Source: Thecaphora thlaspeos
Taxonomy: Eukaryota > Basidiomycota > Ustilaginomycetes > Urocystidales > Glomosporiaceae
Assembly (NCBI GenBank): GCA_900291925.1
Contig: UWYS01000008.1
Span: 248,001-312,000, forward strand
Length of the DNA: 64,000 bases
Direction of reading: 5' to 3'
This document shows positions 45,070-56,000 of the stretch, piece by piece. Position 1 is the first letter of the stretch. Every line of letters begins with the position of its first letter. The notes under the pieces were generated by a model. That model worked only from the letters and a program-made list of their open reading frames with translations. It had not been told where the DNA came from and ran no database searches. The translations under genes were made by a program, and so were the position numbers.

Positions 45070-46165
45070 CTACAACTTCGACGGCCTCTTTAACCTCTGT
45101 TCCGTCGCCCTCCTCCGCGTATAGGCAGTCCAGACGCCGCTCGCGAGTCCAAGGGGCGGTAGGATCCACTGCATCAACCACCACAGCCTACCCGTCCCGG
45201 ACTTGTACCGCTTGACCCAGCCATTGACGAGCCTATCGACTTGTTCCTTCAGTTGAGGCGACGCAGAGATGTCCTTGGCCCACGTTGGTTCTCTGTCGGA
45301 TGCGGAGGCGGAGGAGGGAGGTGAAAGGGCAGAAGAATTGTCGAGGACAACATCGGCGTAGGGTAGTTTCGATGTCAGCCTGAGCTGAGAGTTGAGGCGG
45401 TTGGTGGCGTCCTCTGCGGTGAGACCGCGGGAGGAATCGCGTTGGAGCATGCGAGAGTGCTGGTCTTCTTCCGAGCTGCGGCGATAGATGTGTGGTCGTC
45501 GTCAGCATTGCCCCGCGCCATGTGACGCCTGAGAGAGGGAGCGAGAGAGAGAGAGGACGTGGGCTGAAAGAGGAGCAGGACTCACCACCAGACCAACACC
45601 ACACTCCCACAAAATTTCCACATCCCCGCCTCTACCAACAGGGGCGAGTCGACCACTACAACCTTCTCCCCCTTTAGCCAGTACTTGATCAATAGCCATG
45701 CCATCCTCTTCCTGATCGCACCGTGGGTAAGGCAGTTCAGCGTCTTTGTCTTCTCTGGGTACCCGAATACTTTACGACCCAGCGCCCGTCTATTCAGGGT
45801 CCCATCTGGTGCTAGGATGTCGTCGCCAAACTCGGAGACGAGAGATCTCAGCGTTGGTTCACCCGGAGAAACTACTTCGCGAGCTAAGACGTCTAGGTCG
45901 ATGAGGGGGATGTTGGACGGGTGCGATGAGATGAGACGTGAAGCGGTGCTTTTACCTGTGTAGGAAGAGCGATGGGGAGGAAACAGCGAAAGGAGTCGGT
46001 TTGAGGAGCACAGCAAGCGTAGAGGCGAGGGGGGAAAGGGGGGACATACCGGAGGCGATACCGCCCGTTAGACCAACGACTGCGAGGGGCGTATATGCGA
46101 GGATGGGTCAGTAGTCAGAGTCCACTGTCCATACGTGCCTTGTCCGTTCTTAACTTACTCAACAT
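45070..46165 (-). CDS. CAB5: Dephospho-CoA kinase
   Basis: Four exons (46159-46165, 46050-46079, 45586-45955, 45070-45475) give 270 residues. The first exon is only seven bases (ATGTTGA) and splices with a GTAAGT donor to give MLIVGLTGGIASGKST, a textbook Walker A start. The second intron falls inside the P-loop. Further motifs are LIDLDVLAREVV, RALGRKVFGYPEKTKTLNCLTH, VVVVDSPLLVEAGMWKF, QHSRMLQRDSSRGLTAEDA and PYADVVLDNS. The enzyme phosphorylates the 3'-OH of dephospho-CoA with ATP, the last step of CoA synthesis. The C-terminus has a probable membrane helix (LWWLMQWILPPLGLASGVW), as in many fungal and animal relatives that attach to mitochondrial or ER membranes. The short exon makes automated prediction likely to miss the true start. 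Confidence 0.92.
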
Positions 46166-46862
46166 GGCTGGCGATGTCTTCGATGCGATATGTCTGGGTC
46201 TAGAAAGGACGAAGAAATAGACCAAGAAGGAACGGGGGCCCGGGGGTGATGGAGCGGAGACAGGGCGAAGGCGTCGGGCCAAGCTCGAGGCTGCGTGGAG
46301 GCAGAGCGCGCGCGGGCACGATCCACCCCGACCCCGCCACCGCCACCCTAACCATCTTACGTGCGGCACCGCTTGCACACGCACATCGAGTCTCGATCTC
46401 GAAGTCTCATTCTATCATGCTAATTATGTTGCTTCTGCTGGATTGTAGGTTGTGGATTTGCTTTTGCTTCGGTTCCTCCTCCTTGGCTACAGCGTCAAGG
46501 CCGATCTGATCAGCCTTTTTCATCGATGATGACGGCGCGTGCGGAAGGGAGCTCGCTGATAAACATTTAGGGAGGACGAGCCAGTGAATATGCTGCTTGC
46601 TACTATTGAGTGAGAGAGTTATAAAAATGATGACTGCGGGCGCACAATGGTGCTGCTCACGGTATTGCTATGTATACACTAGCTCGGCTTTGCGGTTTCA
46701 CTTTTCAGCAGTCGCTCCCTCCGCAGGAGCAGACGCTGACGCGGTCATGTCGATCGGGACGTCGATGTGCCCAGAAGAGGTTACTGCCTTCGCCGTTGTC
46801 GCCTCGAGAACAGAAGCAGCAGCAGCGCAAGCTCCGTGCTCCGCCTTCCCTTGCTTCTTTGT
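46166..46862. other. Intergenic region between the nucleotidyltransferase and dephospho-CoA kinase
   Basis: Both neighbours are on the minus strand. Promoter of the kinase and 3' flank of the nucleotidyltransferase; AT-richer at 46410-46680. No gene seen. Confidence 0.5.
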
Positions 46863-49800
46863 CTACTCGATGACCGAGTTCGGCAGCCTCAGGGAGCCTC
46901 GTGAGGGCGAAGCAGGCACCTCGCCGGCGCCGTCGTGGTCGGCGCCCTTGACCGACTTCGTGGCCACCAACTGGGGCGAGGTCGTCTCCTCCGAGTCGAT
47001 CGCCGACAATCTCGCCAGCTCGTCGAGCGTCGCCTCGCTGATCAGGGAACACGCATCGTCGTTGTCCAGCTGTGCGAAACAACGAGCCTCCGTTTCGGCG
47101 GTCTCGCTCGCACGTCGGAGGTACTCTTGCAGTATCGGACGCGTGTCCAGCACCAACGGTTGACGCTGCGGCTGCTGTGCATGCTGATACGGCTGGCGTG
47201 GCTGCGGCTGTTGCTGGTCCATTTGATGGTAGGAGGATTGTTGCTGCGAGTGCTGCTGTTGTAAATGTTGAGCCACGCTAGAGTGCTGGTGATAGGAGTG
47301 ATGTTGCTGCTGCTGCTTCTGCGTCTGCGCATAGGGAAGCGAGCTCGCAGCGTGACCGTGTGGATGCGAATGGTGGTGAAACGAGGATGTCGTCGATTGC
47401 GATCCGCGCCGCTGGCCCGTACCGGGTTGCGCAAAGCTCCATGTCGGGCTGGTAGAATAGTAGTGGGGTTGGGGCGTCCCGTTGATGCCATCGGTGTGCA
47501 TCGACGATGATGCGTGGCTCGAGTTCGACAGGCGCCGTTTGCCCTCTGAGCCGGGAAGGACCGGCAAGCCGGCCACTTGGCCTTCGAAGTCGTCCGATGA
47601 CGTGGCGGCGGCGTTCTTGGCGCAGAGGTAGGCAGCGTGCGCGGCCGGCAGACTTATGCCCGCACTTGGCAGAGTGGTTCCCGGCCGACTAGCAAACTCG
47701 CCGTTGGTGGCGGCACCGGCGGCGGAGGAAGAGGCAGCAGCAGTGGCCGCAGCTGCTCCCCGTGGAACCGACTTGGAGCGGTTTAGCGATTCGGACAGGC
47801 TGCGTGCCGTCTTTGTGCGCGAGCCGACCATGTCGTCTCGCGTCACGCTGACAGCCTCGGGTCCAAAACTGATCTCGGCACCGTAGGCGAAAGCCTCCTG
47901 GGCATTGGGACCGCTCGAAGGATGGAGCACGTTGGGCAGGGCGTGCTTGAACGAAGGCGAGGTACGCGCCGAGGCGTGGCCGACGCTGGCGCGCAAGAAG
48001 CCGTCGTAGCTGCTCGGCGGACCAGTATCGCTCTGGCCCGAAGAGATGGCAATCGTCTCCTGCTGGTTCGCGAAGCGAGGCGGCTGCGGCTTGGAGCTAA
48101 GGCCGTGGATGCGCGACAGCGGCGCCAGCATCGCCGTCGTCGGCGGAAAGGCGATTCCTTGCCCAAGACCGCGCGCCATTTGTTCGAACGCAAAGCTGCC
48201 ACCGTAGCCGCTGAAAGCTGGTGCATCGTACCGACGCGGGTTGGCGTACATGTCGCGATAGGGCCGGCCGTCGACGCCCGCAGGCCCATTCTGCTGGTAG
48301 CGCGGCCGTGGGTAAGGGCCATCGGGTGCCCGGCTAAGGCCGTCCTCGCGCTCCTCGCACAGCTCGGCGATCAGCGCCGAGACTCGCTGCGACTTGGGCT
48401 TCATCAATATCCTGCTTGCACGCATGAACTCGCCGCGAATGGTGTAAAGGCCGTCTTTGGTTACCGTCCGGGAGACGTTGTAGCCCATCTGAAACGGATC
48501 CTCGATGCACAGCTCGGCGTTCCAGCTCTTGCCGTCCTTGGAGAGCAGCCCGACTTCGGTGCGCAGGCTGACGACGTCCTTCGAGTAGCTGAACTCTTTG
48601 GAAAAGTAGCGGAAGAAGTCAATCAGCAGCTCGCCGACGTTTTCCGTGTTTTGCGAGCTCCACTCCTTGCGTAGCGTCGCGACGTCGTCGTAAAAGTAGA
48701 TGTTATGGCCGTCGAGCTCGAGCTCCTCGGGCTTCAGCTGCCGCGTCGCTGGGATTCTCTGCAGATTTGGGAGGACCGCGGGGCGCTTGACATGCGTCAG
48801 GAAGTAGAGAGCGAGCAGTGTGTAGCCATACGAGGACAGCGTGCCGGTGTAGGGTGAATTGAGCTTCCGCCTCTTCGACCAGACCTTGAGGAAGAGGACC
48901 AGCGTCCGGAGGCGCGGCGGGTCGACCATGGCGTAGCTCAGCAGCAGCCGCGTGTTCTCAAGGGCCAGCCTATTTTCGAAGCCGATGTCGCACGAGATCT
49001 CGTAGGGCAATTCGGCAGTTGGAGCTGGAAGGTGCGGAGACAGCCGTCGCATGAAAGTCGTGGTCGACGAGGCAATCGCTGGTTAGCTCGTTGAATGAAG
49101 CACACGACAACGAGCGCCTGTTCGCGAGCACAAGCCAGCCACGGCGGCGTTGCTCACCTCGACTGATCTTGATGATCGGGATGCGAGCTCTCGGTAGCGG
49201 CATGACGTTGAAGTCGGTTTCTGCAGATTGGCGGAAGATCGTAAAGAAAAGACGTCGGTCACCGATCAAGTGGTACAACGATGGGTGGGCTAGGGCGAGG
49301 CTCGTTGGTTTGAACGGCTTCCCACACCCTTTGAGTGCAGTCCTGCAAGCTTGTGGTGCTCACCCTCGCGGATCAGCTGGCTGAGGATCTCGACCAGCTC
49401 AGAGGGAGTATGCTGCGTCGCAGGCTGACCGTTCCTTTTCTTGGTCAGGCAGCAGAGGTCCATGTCTGGTCCGGTTAAAGATCGAAAAAGGAATCGACAT
49501 CAAGTTGGAGAAGGTTCAGTCTCGAGTTTCAGGGAAGGAAGAGAGGCCAAAGGAAAGGAAAAGGGGTGGGGAGCGAAGCGCGTCCAAAGCCAACGAAGTG
49601 GGATAATGTTCAGATGCTCACCCGAGTTGCGGAGTGCAAAACCGTTGGCCATGCTGCCAAATGCCAGCAGCTTGGCACCTGGGCTGACCTTGGACGCCAG
49701 ACGCTCGAGCTGCCGCCGCGTCGCTTCCTTGATCCGATACTCCTCCTCCGTCGGCAGGATCGGGCTGAGAAAGGCGATAATGCAGTTGGTCAGCTCTGCC

Positions 49801-50657
49801 GTGTGCCGCTCGTAGGCGGCAGCGCTCATCGTGTTCTGATGGCCGGGGGGATGAGAAAACACAGGGAAGGCTGCCGGCGCCGCAGCCACACTGTGAACCG
49901 ACATTCCGCCAAGCGTCAGTATTGGCGGCGGGTGCTGGCCTGCCTGAGCCCGCAACCTGGGCGAGCTGCGGCTGCTCTGGCTCGATGACGAGTAGTGCGG
50001 AGGCGGCGCCATCGCCGAGTGCGGCGCGGAGCTGAAGCCCGACGTCGAGGCCCGAGCCCTGCTGTTTGCGGCCGCCGCCCCAGTGCTGGCGATGCTGCCT
50101 GTCGCACCTGGGCTCGAACCGGGCGTTGATGGTGTCCGGCCCGATGCCGACATCAAGGGAGCGGCATTGAGAGCCGCACTCGACGTCGCATCAAACGCTA
50201 GCGGGTCCAGCGACGTTTCGCTACGCAGCGGGACCCGCGGAGGGTTCGATAAGGGGCTCCACTGAGTTGCGCCTGCACCTGAACTGCCGTCGGCTCCTGC
50301 GCCCGGAACGTCGAGATGGCTTGTGGTGGACGGCGTCATCTGCGAGGCGCTGAAGCTAGCTCCAGAGAACTTGGCCGTCCCGATGTCGGCGAGGGTGGGC
50401 GAGGCGGACAGTGTCGCCCGCATCTTTGCACCGGCTTCCGAACGTGCGCTGGCCTTGCTCGGGGAACAGCTGGATGCTCGCGCGGGCTGTGCGGCCGCCG
50501 CCGCTTGATTCAACGCTGGGTCGCTGCTGAATCGCTCCTCGCTGGTCTGCACCCTGCTAGCTGTCTGCGCTTCGCCTTCGTTGTCCAGCGACAGATGGGA
50601 CGGGCCACGGTGGGGGTTTGAGCAGACCTGCTCTACGCTGGTCCTTGCGCTATTCAT
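46863..50657 (-). CDS. Cid1-family terminal nucleotidyltransferase (poly(A)/poly(U) polymerase)
   Basis: Four exons (49622-50657, 49364-49465, 49158-49220, 46863-49024) give 1120 residues. The catalytic fold spans three introns: LASKVSPGAKLLAFGSMANG, FALRNSG joined to DMDLCCLTKK (the metal-binding Asp pair), then VMPLPRARIPIIKI and the third Asp-bearing strand LPYEISCDIGFENRLALENT. The central domain follows with LVLFLKVWSKRRKLNSPYTG then LSSYGYTLLALYFL, and the PAP-associated domain with VGELLIDFFRYFSKEFSY and LCIEDPFQMGYNVSRTV. Cid1 relatives add U or A tails to cytoplasmic RNAs to steer decay or translation; base preference cannot be told here. About 290 disordered residues precede the fold, and a long Ser/His/Gln-rich tail with polyQ (around 47200-47330) follows. 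ATG 50657 is the first in frame; coding-like sequence continues upstream in other frames. Confidence 0.86.
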
Positions 50658-51540
50658 GGCAGGTTCTTGCACGTCCCGTTGAAGGCCGACACTGGCGATC
50701 GGGCAGGGATAACAGTGCTTGTTGCGGGATAGCCGAGAACGCTGTGATCACGTCGGCGTCTGCCGTCGAATAAAGGGGGCCTCCCTTTGTGACTGCGGCA
50801 GATAAGAGTCGCCTTGTGTTCGAACAGACGTTGGCGGCTCCAGTGGCGTGTCGCAGGTCGTAGAAGTCTAGCGGCGGGGCCGAAGGGCGAGAGTAGCTGC
50901 CGGAGACCTCGGGCAAACGAGGAGAGTTGGCACGCGTTGCGCCAGTAGTCCCGAGCTGCTCCGTCCAGCTTGTTGGTCGAGAAGGAGCTAGGTCGATGGA
51001 TCCGTAAACGTTGCCGGAAATGCGGCAGCGAGCTCTTCGCGGGCGGCGGCCAAACCTTGTGCAAGGGTCTGCGTCAGCGAGGACACTGAGAGGGACTGGC
51101 CTAGCTGTGAGAGGAGAAGCTGATCCAATGTGTGACGTTCGAATGAGTTCCTTCCTGGTCCGCGGCGCTCTTGGCTGAGGGCGTAGGGGATGGACGCGAG
51201 AGGCGGAGGTGGACGGCTCGCCTTGGCTGCAGAGAGCTGCGTCAACGAAGGCCGATGCCACGGGGGAGGGGAGGAGAAGAGCGATGCGGCGATTGATGGA
51301 AGTCGGGCCTCATAGGCGCTTGCAACTGGCGCTCGCTGGACGTTCACTGGCAGGCTGATAATATCAGAGAGGTCTGGCGGTCGCAGTGCGGAGTCGACCT
51401 TATGGACGCCGAGTGAGGTCGGATCACGCTGCTGCCGCTGACTGCGAGTGCGGTGTGCGGGCGATAGCAGAGGGGGGAAGTCCGACGAGCCGGTGAGGGT
51501 GGGCGTCGATCGAAGCGGTGCCGCTCCGGGAGTAGGTCTC
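50658..51540 (-). other. Coding-like frames without a start, upstream of the nucleotidyltransferase
   Basis: On the minus strand a frame with good codon bias runs from an acceptor-like CTGCAG at about 51541 to the TAG at 50988. It includes PDLSDIISLPVNVQRAPVAS, FERHTLDQLLLSQLGQSLSV and LAQGLAAAREELAAAFPATF. A second frame with similar quality then takes over (VYGSIDLAPSRPTSWTEQL, PPLDFYDLRHATGAANVCS, ADADVITAFSAIPQQALLSL) to a TAG at 50650. Neither has an ATG in a plausible position, and I find no GTRAG donor in the interval. This could be a small gene, or the true N-terminal part of the nucleotidyltransferase broken by frameshifts or sequence errors. I do not recognise a domain. Confidence 0.35.
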
Positions 51541-52675
51541 TGCAGGCAGAGAGGAAGGGTCTTGAAGACTCCAGGTGGTCCAAGGTGGCTGTCCAGCGTG
51601 GAGCCGGAGAATTGAAGAGGGGAGATGGGCCAGTGACCAAGATGGAAGCCCAGGAAGGGGCAAAAGGGGAGAAGAGAGAGAAAGAGAGAGGATGGAGGGA
51701 CGCTGGACGATGGTGGTAGAGTTGGTGACGATGAAGAAGCTCTGCTGGATAGCGAGGCAGAGCTGTGTGTTTGCGGAATGGCGAGGGGTTGCTGTAGGAA
51801 TGATGAGCGGCGAGCATTTTTGTTGCCTCTCTGTGCTGGCCTGTGCTGGCCTGTGCTGGCCTGTGTTGGCCTGTGCTGGCCCCTGTGTGTGTGTGTGTGT
51901 GTGTGATCTCTCGTTTTGGCGGCACCGCCTGTTGGCTGACGTTGGCGCGGGCGCTCGCCCTGGCCGACGGCTGGCCGACGGCTGGCCCGGCCGTCGGTCC
52001 TAGCTGAGTCTTACCCACTCTTCCTCACCTTGCGCTGCTGCGTCCAGCGAAATCTTTCCCCGATTCGTACACTCTAGAGTCTCTTCTGTCACGACCGGCG
52101 CGAGCGTGCGTGCCGCCTGGCGTCTCCCTCAAAGACGCTCGAGAGCATGGCACGGCACAAGGTAATCTAGAGTAGTCGTGTCGTACGGCAGAGCACCACG
52201 CATGTGTTTCCCTTGCTCGAGCTTCGCCACATCATTGCTCAGCTCTAGTTACTCTGGCCCTAACTAACCAGTACACACACCCTCTCTGGACGTCATACAT
52301 CACCACAAGGCTTCCTATGACCTGCTTCGCGGCCAAAAGAGGAGAGCAAAGGACCGGAGGGCCGGGAGCAACTCTACAGACTTTGTAGCCCAAGTCCTGC
52401 GGCTCCGACTCCTCACCCGCTCCAAGCATCAAGAATCGCTCGCACGTACGTCTTTCGCGTCCATCCGGCAACTCATCCGCCGCGTATTGTTGCAATATTG
52501 TTAATGCGGCTGCTACTCTTACTACTCCACTACTTTCTGCATGCATGATATCATGGAAGCACAATCGTTGATAAAGTCGGAAGGGCAGATGACCAGGTGG
52601 ACGCAGTCCTTCCTCGATGGCCTAGTAAGCGAGGATAGAGAAAAGGGTATAGAGAGGCCGGCAAAATAAAGTGCC
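51541..52675. other. Intergenic region with tandem repeats
   Basis: No supported gene. It carries a 10-base repeat and TG run (51831-51905). GTGAGG and GTAAGA donor-like sites on the minus strand near 52005-52030 may belong to an upstream non-coding exon. It ends in the 3' flank of the PAK-type kinase. Confidence 0.45.
51831..51905 (+). repeat. Tandem CTGTGCTGGC repeat followed by (TG)n
   Basis: Five near-identical 10-base units (one with CTGTGTTGGC), then a TG run to 51905. Confidence 0.92.
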
Positions 52676-52981
52676 TCAGCCTTTGGTGGAGTCGCTGTTC
52701 CAGCTATCTCGCTGCCGGTCGTGTTCGCTGCCGACGCCGCCGTGGCCGTGGCCGTGGCCCGCACTGGTGCCCTTCCCGTCGCCATCGTCATCGCTATCAC
52801 CGCCGTCGTCTTCCGCCTCGGCTTCGATCCTTCGCGCCTCTCTGAGCAGCTTGACGATTTCGGAATGCTCGCACGGACTGGACAGGAACTCGCTCTGTTC
52901 GGCAGACGGAGTGGAGCAAGGCAGACAGATTGGGTCAGCCACAGAGGGTTACTTTGATGTAACAAGTGGAACATCTGTCTG

Positions 52982-53029
<48 letters not shown>

Positions 53030-56000
53030 GCTCACCATGGCGAGCGTCTCGGCGTCCGGCCGCTTGTCTGGATCCATCTTGGTGGCCCAGTGGAGGAACT
53101 GCTTGAGTTCGTACGAAACCGCAGCAGGGTCGCTGAGAGGCGGCAGGCCCATCTTGGCAGTCAGCGTAATGGCTCGGAGTGGCGGAAAGTCGACCCGCGG
53201 TGGATCGCCCTCGATCATCTCCCACAGCACCACGCCGAGCGACCAGATGTCGCAGCGAACATCGTACAAGTCGGCGCGGATCACCTCGGGCGCCATCCAG
53301 TACGGTGTTCCCACAACCGAGCGTCGGCTGCCGTTTCCCGGCCCCAACTGGCTGGCGTGGGTAAAGTCGCTGATCTTGGCCGTTCCCGCAGGCGAAAGCA
53401 TAATGTTGTCCGAGCGCACGTCGCGATGTATGATCTTGCGCCCGTGCAGGTACTGGAGCGCATCGACCAGATCCGCAGTGACGCGACACATGTGCGCCTC
53501 TTCGAGCTCCATGCCGGAACCCTTGAGCGCGATTAGGTCGGCCAAGCTGCGGTCGGCCAGCTCTTGGACGATCCAGACGGCGTCGTCCTGCAGGAAAACG
53601 GCGTCGAGGCCGGTAAGGTTCGGATGAACGCAACTTCTCCACAGCTCCACCTCTTTGGGCAGATCATGCAGCCGCAGCGACGTCTCCTCAGTTGGCCCGG
53701 GCACCTGCACTACCTTGATTGCCACTCGGTGGCCTGTCCTGACCTTGGTGGCCGCGTAGACCGGGCCGCTCTCACCGTCGCCGATCATCTCGATGTCTTC
53801 GAAGGTCCCGGCTGGCGGCGAGGCTGTCAGGATGCCCTCGAGGTGAACAAGCCTCTCGGGGAACCGAGAGGCGAGGGGAGCCTCAGCCTCAACTGCTGGC
53901 TTCCCGTCCGCCGCTTCGGTGGCGGTAGCCTCAAATGCGGGTGCTCGCTGTGCGGCATCGCTGCCTCCTCTCCCTTCTCGTTCTCCTGGCGGGGTTTGGC
54001 GATGAGGCGACGACTGATTCTCAACCGCAGGTGCCGGAATCTTTGAGGCGACGGCCGTAGCGAGTTCCTTGGGCGGGGGAAGGGGAGGCACCGGCGGCGC
54101 GTCTTCGAGGTCAATGGACATGGGCATCACTTCGTCAAGATCCATCGATTGGCGCGCCAGCATCAGCTCCCGGAGTGTCCGGATCTTTTCGTTGTCGTCG
54201 CCAAAGACGGAGTCGGTATCGAAGCCACTGGCATAGTGCATCGAGACGGGGAAGCGTCGAACGTCGCTGCTGACGCGATGGGCTGGGGTAACCTCGCGGC
54301 CTTGATCGCCGCGATAATTGGTGCCGTCGTCGTCCTCCAGGTATTCTGCTGCTTTTTCGCCGTCTTCCCACTCGATACCGTCGTCAGCGGGGCGGCCCTT
54401 ACGGTCGCTGTACCTGTCGCTCTCGCGGCGGTCAAATGATGGGACGGTCGATCGGGAGGCTGCGCCGGCATGCGGGCTGGTCCTTGCGGTCGCCTCGGAC
54501 ACCGGCTGACTGGTGCTGCTGCGCGGCGACTGCTCGGCAGAAGACCCTCTGGCCGATGCCGCGGACTGAGCTGCGGTCAGGGCACCCAAGACTCGATCCC
54601 CGCTGCTGGCGTGCCGCGATGACGGAAACACACGGTGGGCACTTTGATGCACTCTCAGGAAGCCATCCTCAGCAAGCTGCTGCTGCAGTTCTTGCTCCGT
54701 CTTCAAGTCTGGCGACCGCGTCGAGCCGGGGCAGGGCGGCTGGAAGAACGGTGAGGTCCGGGCGTACTCGGACGGACTTTCCGGTGCATCCGCAAACGAC
54801 GGCGTCCTGGTCGAAGATCGGGTGGACTGGTCGTCGTCAAGCCACTCCTCCACCGCGTCATCGAGATGGCGCGGATCGTTCGAGGGCGACGGCAGCATGA
54901 TAGAGTGCGGGGAAATGATGTTTTGACCTGCCGCCTCGCTACTAGCGCTCCTCGGCCCACCGCCGCTAGTGGGCGGCAGAGAGTAGAAGCCGTCGGCTCC
55001 GGGGAGGATGTACTCGGGCTGTCTGATGACGGCCACCTTCGGCATCTTCGGCGGCAGATGCGGCGGCGGAGGTCCCATCGAGCTGCGCACCGAGCTGAAC
55101 GAGCCCGAGCTCGAGCCCGAGCAAGGCGCGCTGCTGTTGTTGTTGCTGCTGCCGTTGTAATTGTTGGCGCCGACGCCCGTCGAGCCCGGAAAGGTCGAGT
55201 AGTTGTGTTGCAGGTCCGACGAGCGTGCGAGCGAGCTGTGCGACTGCATTGATGCCAGCTCATTGTCGGAGGTGAGGCTGCGCGGCGAGGCCCTGCCGTG
55301 CCCGTGGGAAGAGACGCTGGGAGGACCCGCCCCAGCGCCGGCACGGACGTGGTCCGGGGTCCGATTCCGCTCATATAGGCTCTCCTGCTGGGTCACCCTG
55401 GCCAGGCTGTCCTGCGACGTCTTTCTGCCCACGAAGTTCGACGGGGCAGCGACCGCCCGCCTAAAACCAGATCCGTGCGGCGAGGCGGCCTCTTCCGATG
55501 AAGCCGAGGCGGCGGACGCGGCAGCGTTTGACCATCTCGTCACGGCCGTGGAGGGTGGGTAGATGCGAGGCGGGATGTTACGTCTCTCGCGCAGCCCGAG
55601 CCTGCGGGAGCGGTTGTGATTGCTATCTGACGAGCCGCTTTGGTGGGCCTGGCTGTGGTTCTGGCTGCTGTGGCCCTGGCTGCCATGGGCCTGATGGCTC
55701 TCCGAGCAGCTCGAAGCAGCGGAGGCGGACTCGAGGCGCGTCCAGCTCTCTTGCGTCTGCGAGCGGGTCGGGATGCGGGGCGACAGCGCCCCACTGACGG
55801 CGGGGCACCGCGTCGGTGGCGCTGGCATGGCATTGCCAAACACAGACGACCACTCCGACCCGTTGGCCCAGCCGCTAGCCTGGCGACCAGCCAGCGGCGG
55901 CGGCCAGTCCTTGGGCGGCACGACGGGCGATGCGGCGGAGCGATACGAGCCGCCGAAGGACGCCGGCGACCCGGGAGGCATTGCGGCGTAATGGCTTCCG

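Noticed and set aside
50657..50672. Start of the nucleotidyltransferase at a GTG (50672)
   Set aside because: A normal ATG exists five codons later at 50657 and nothing conserved is lost.
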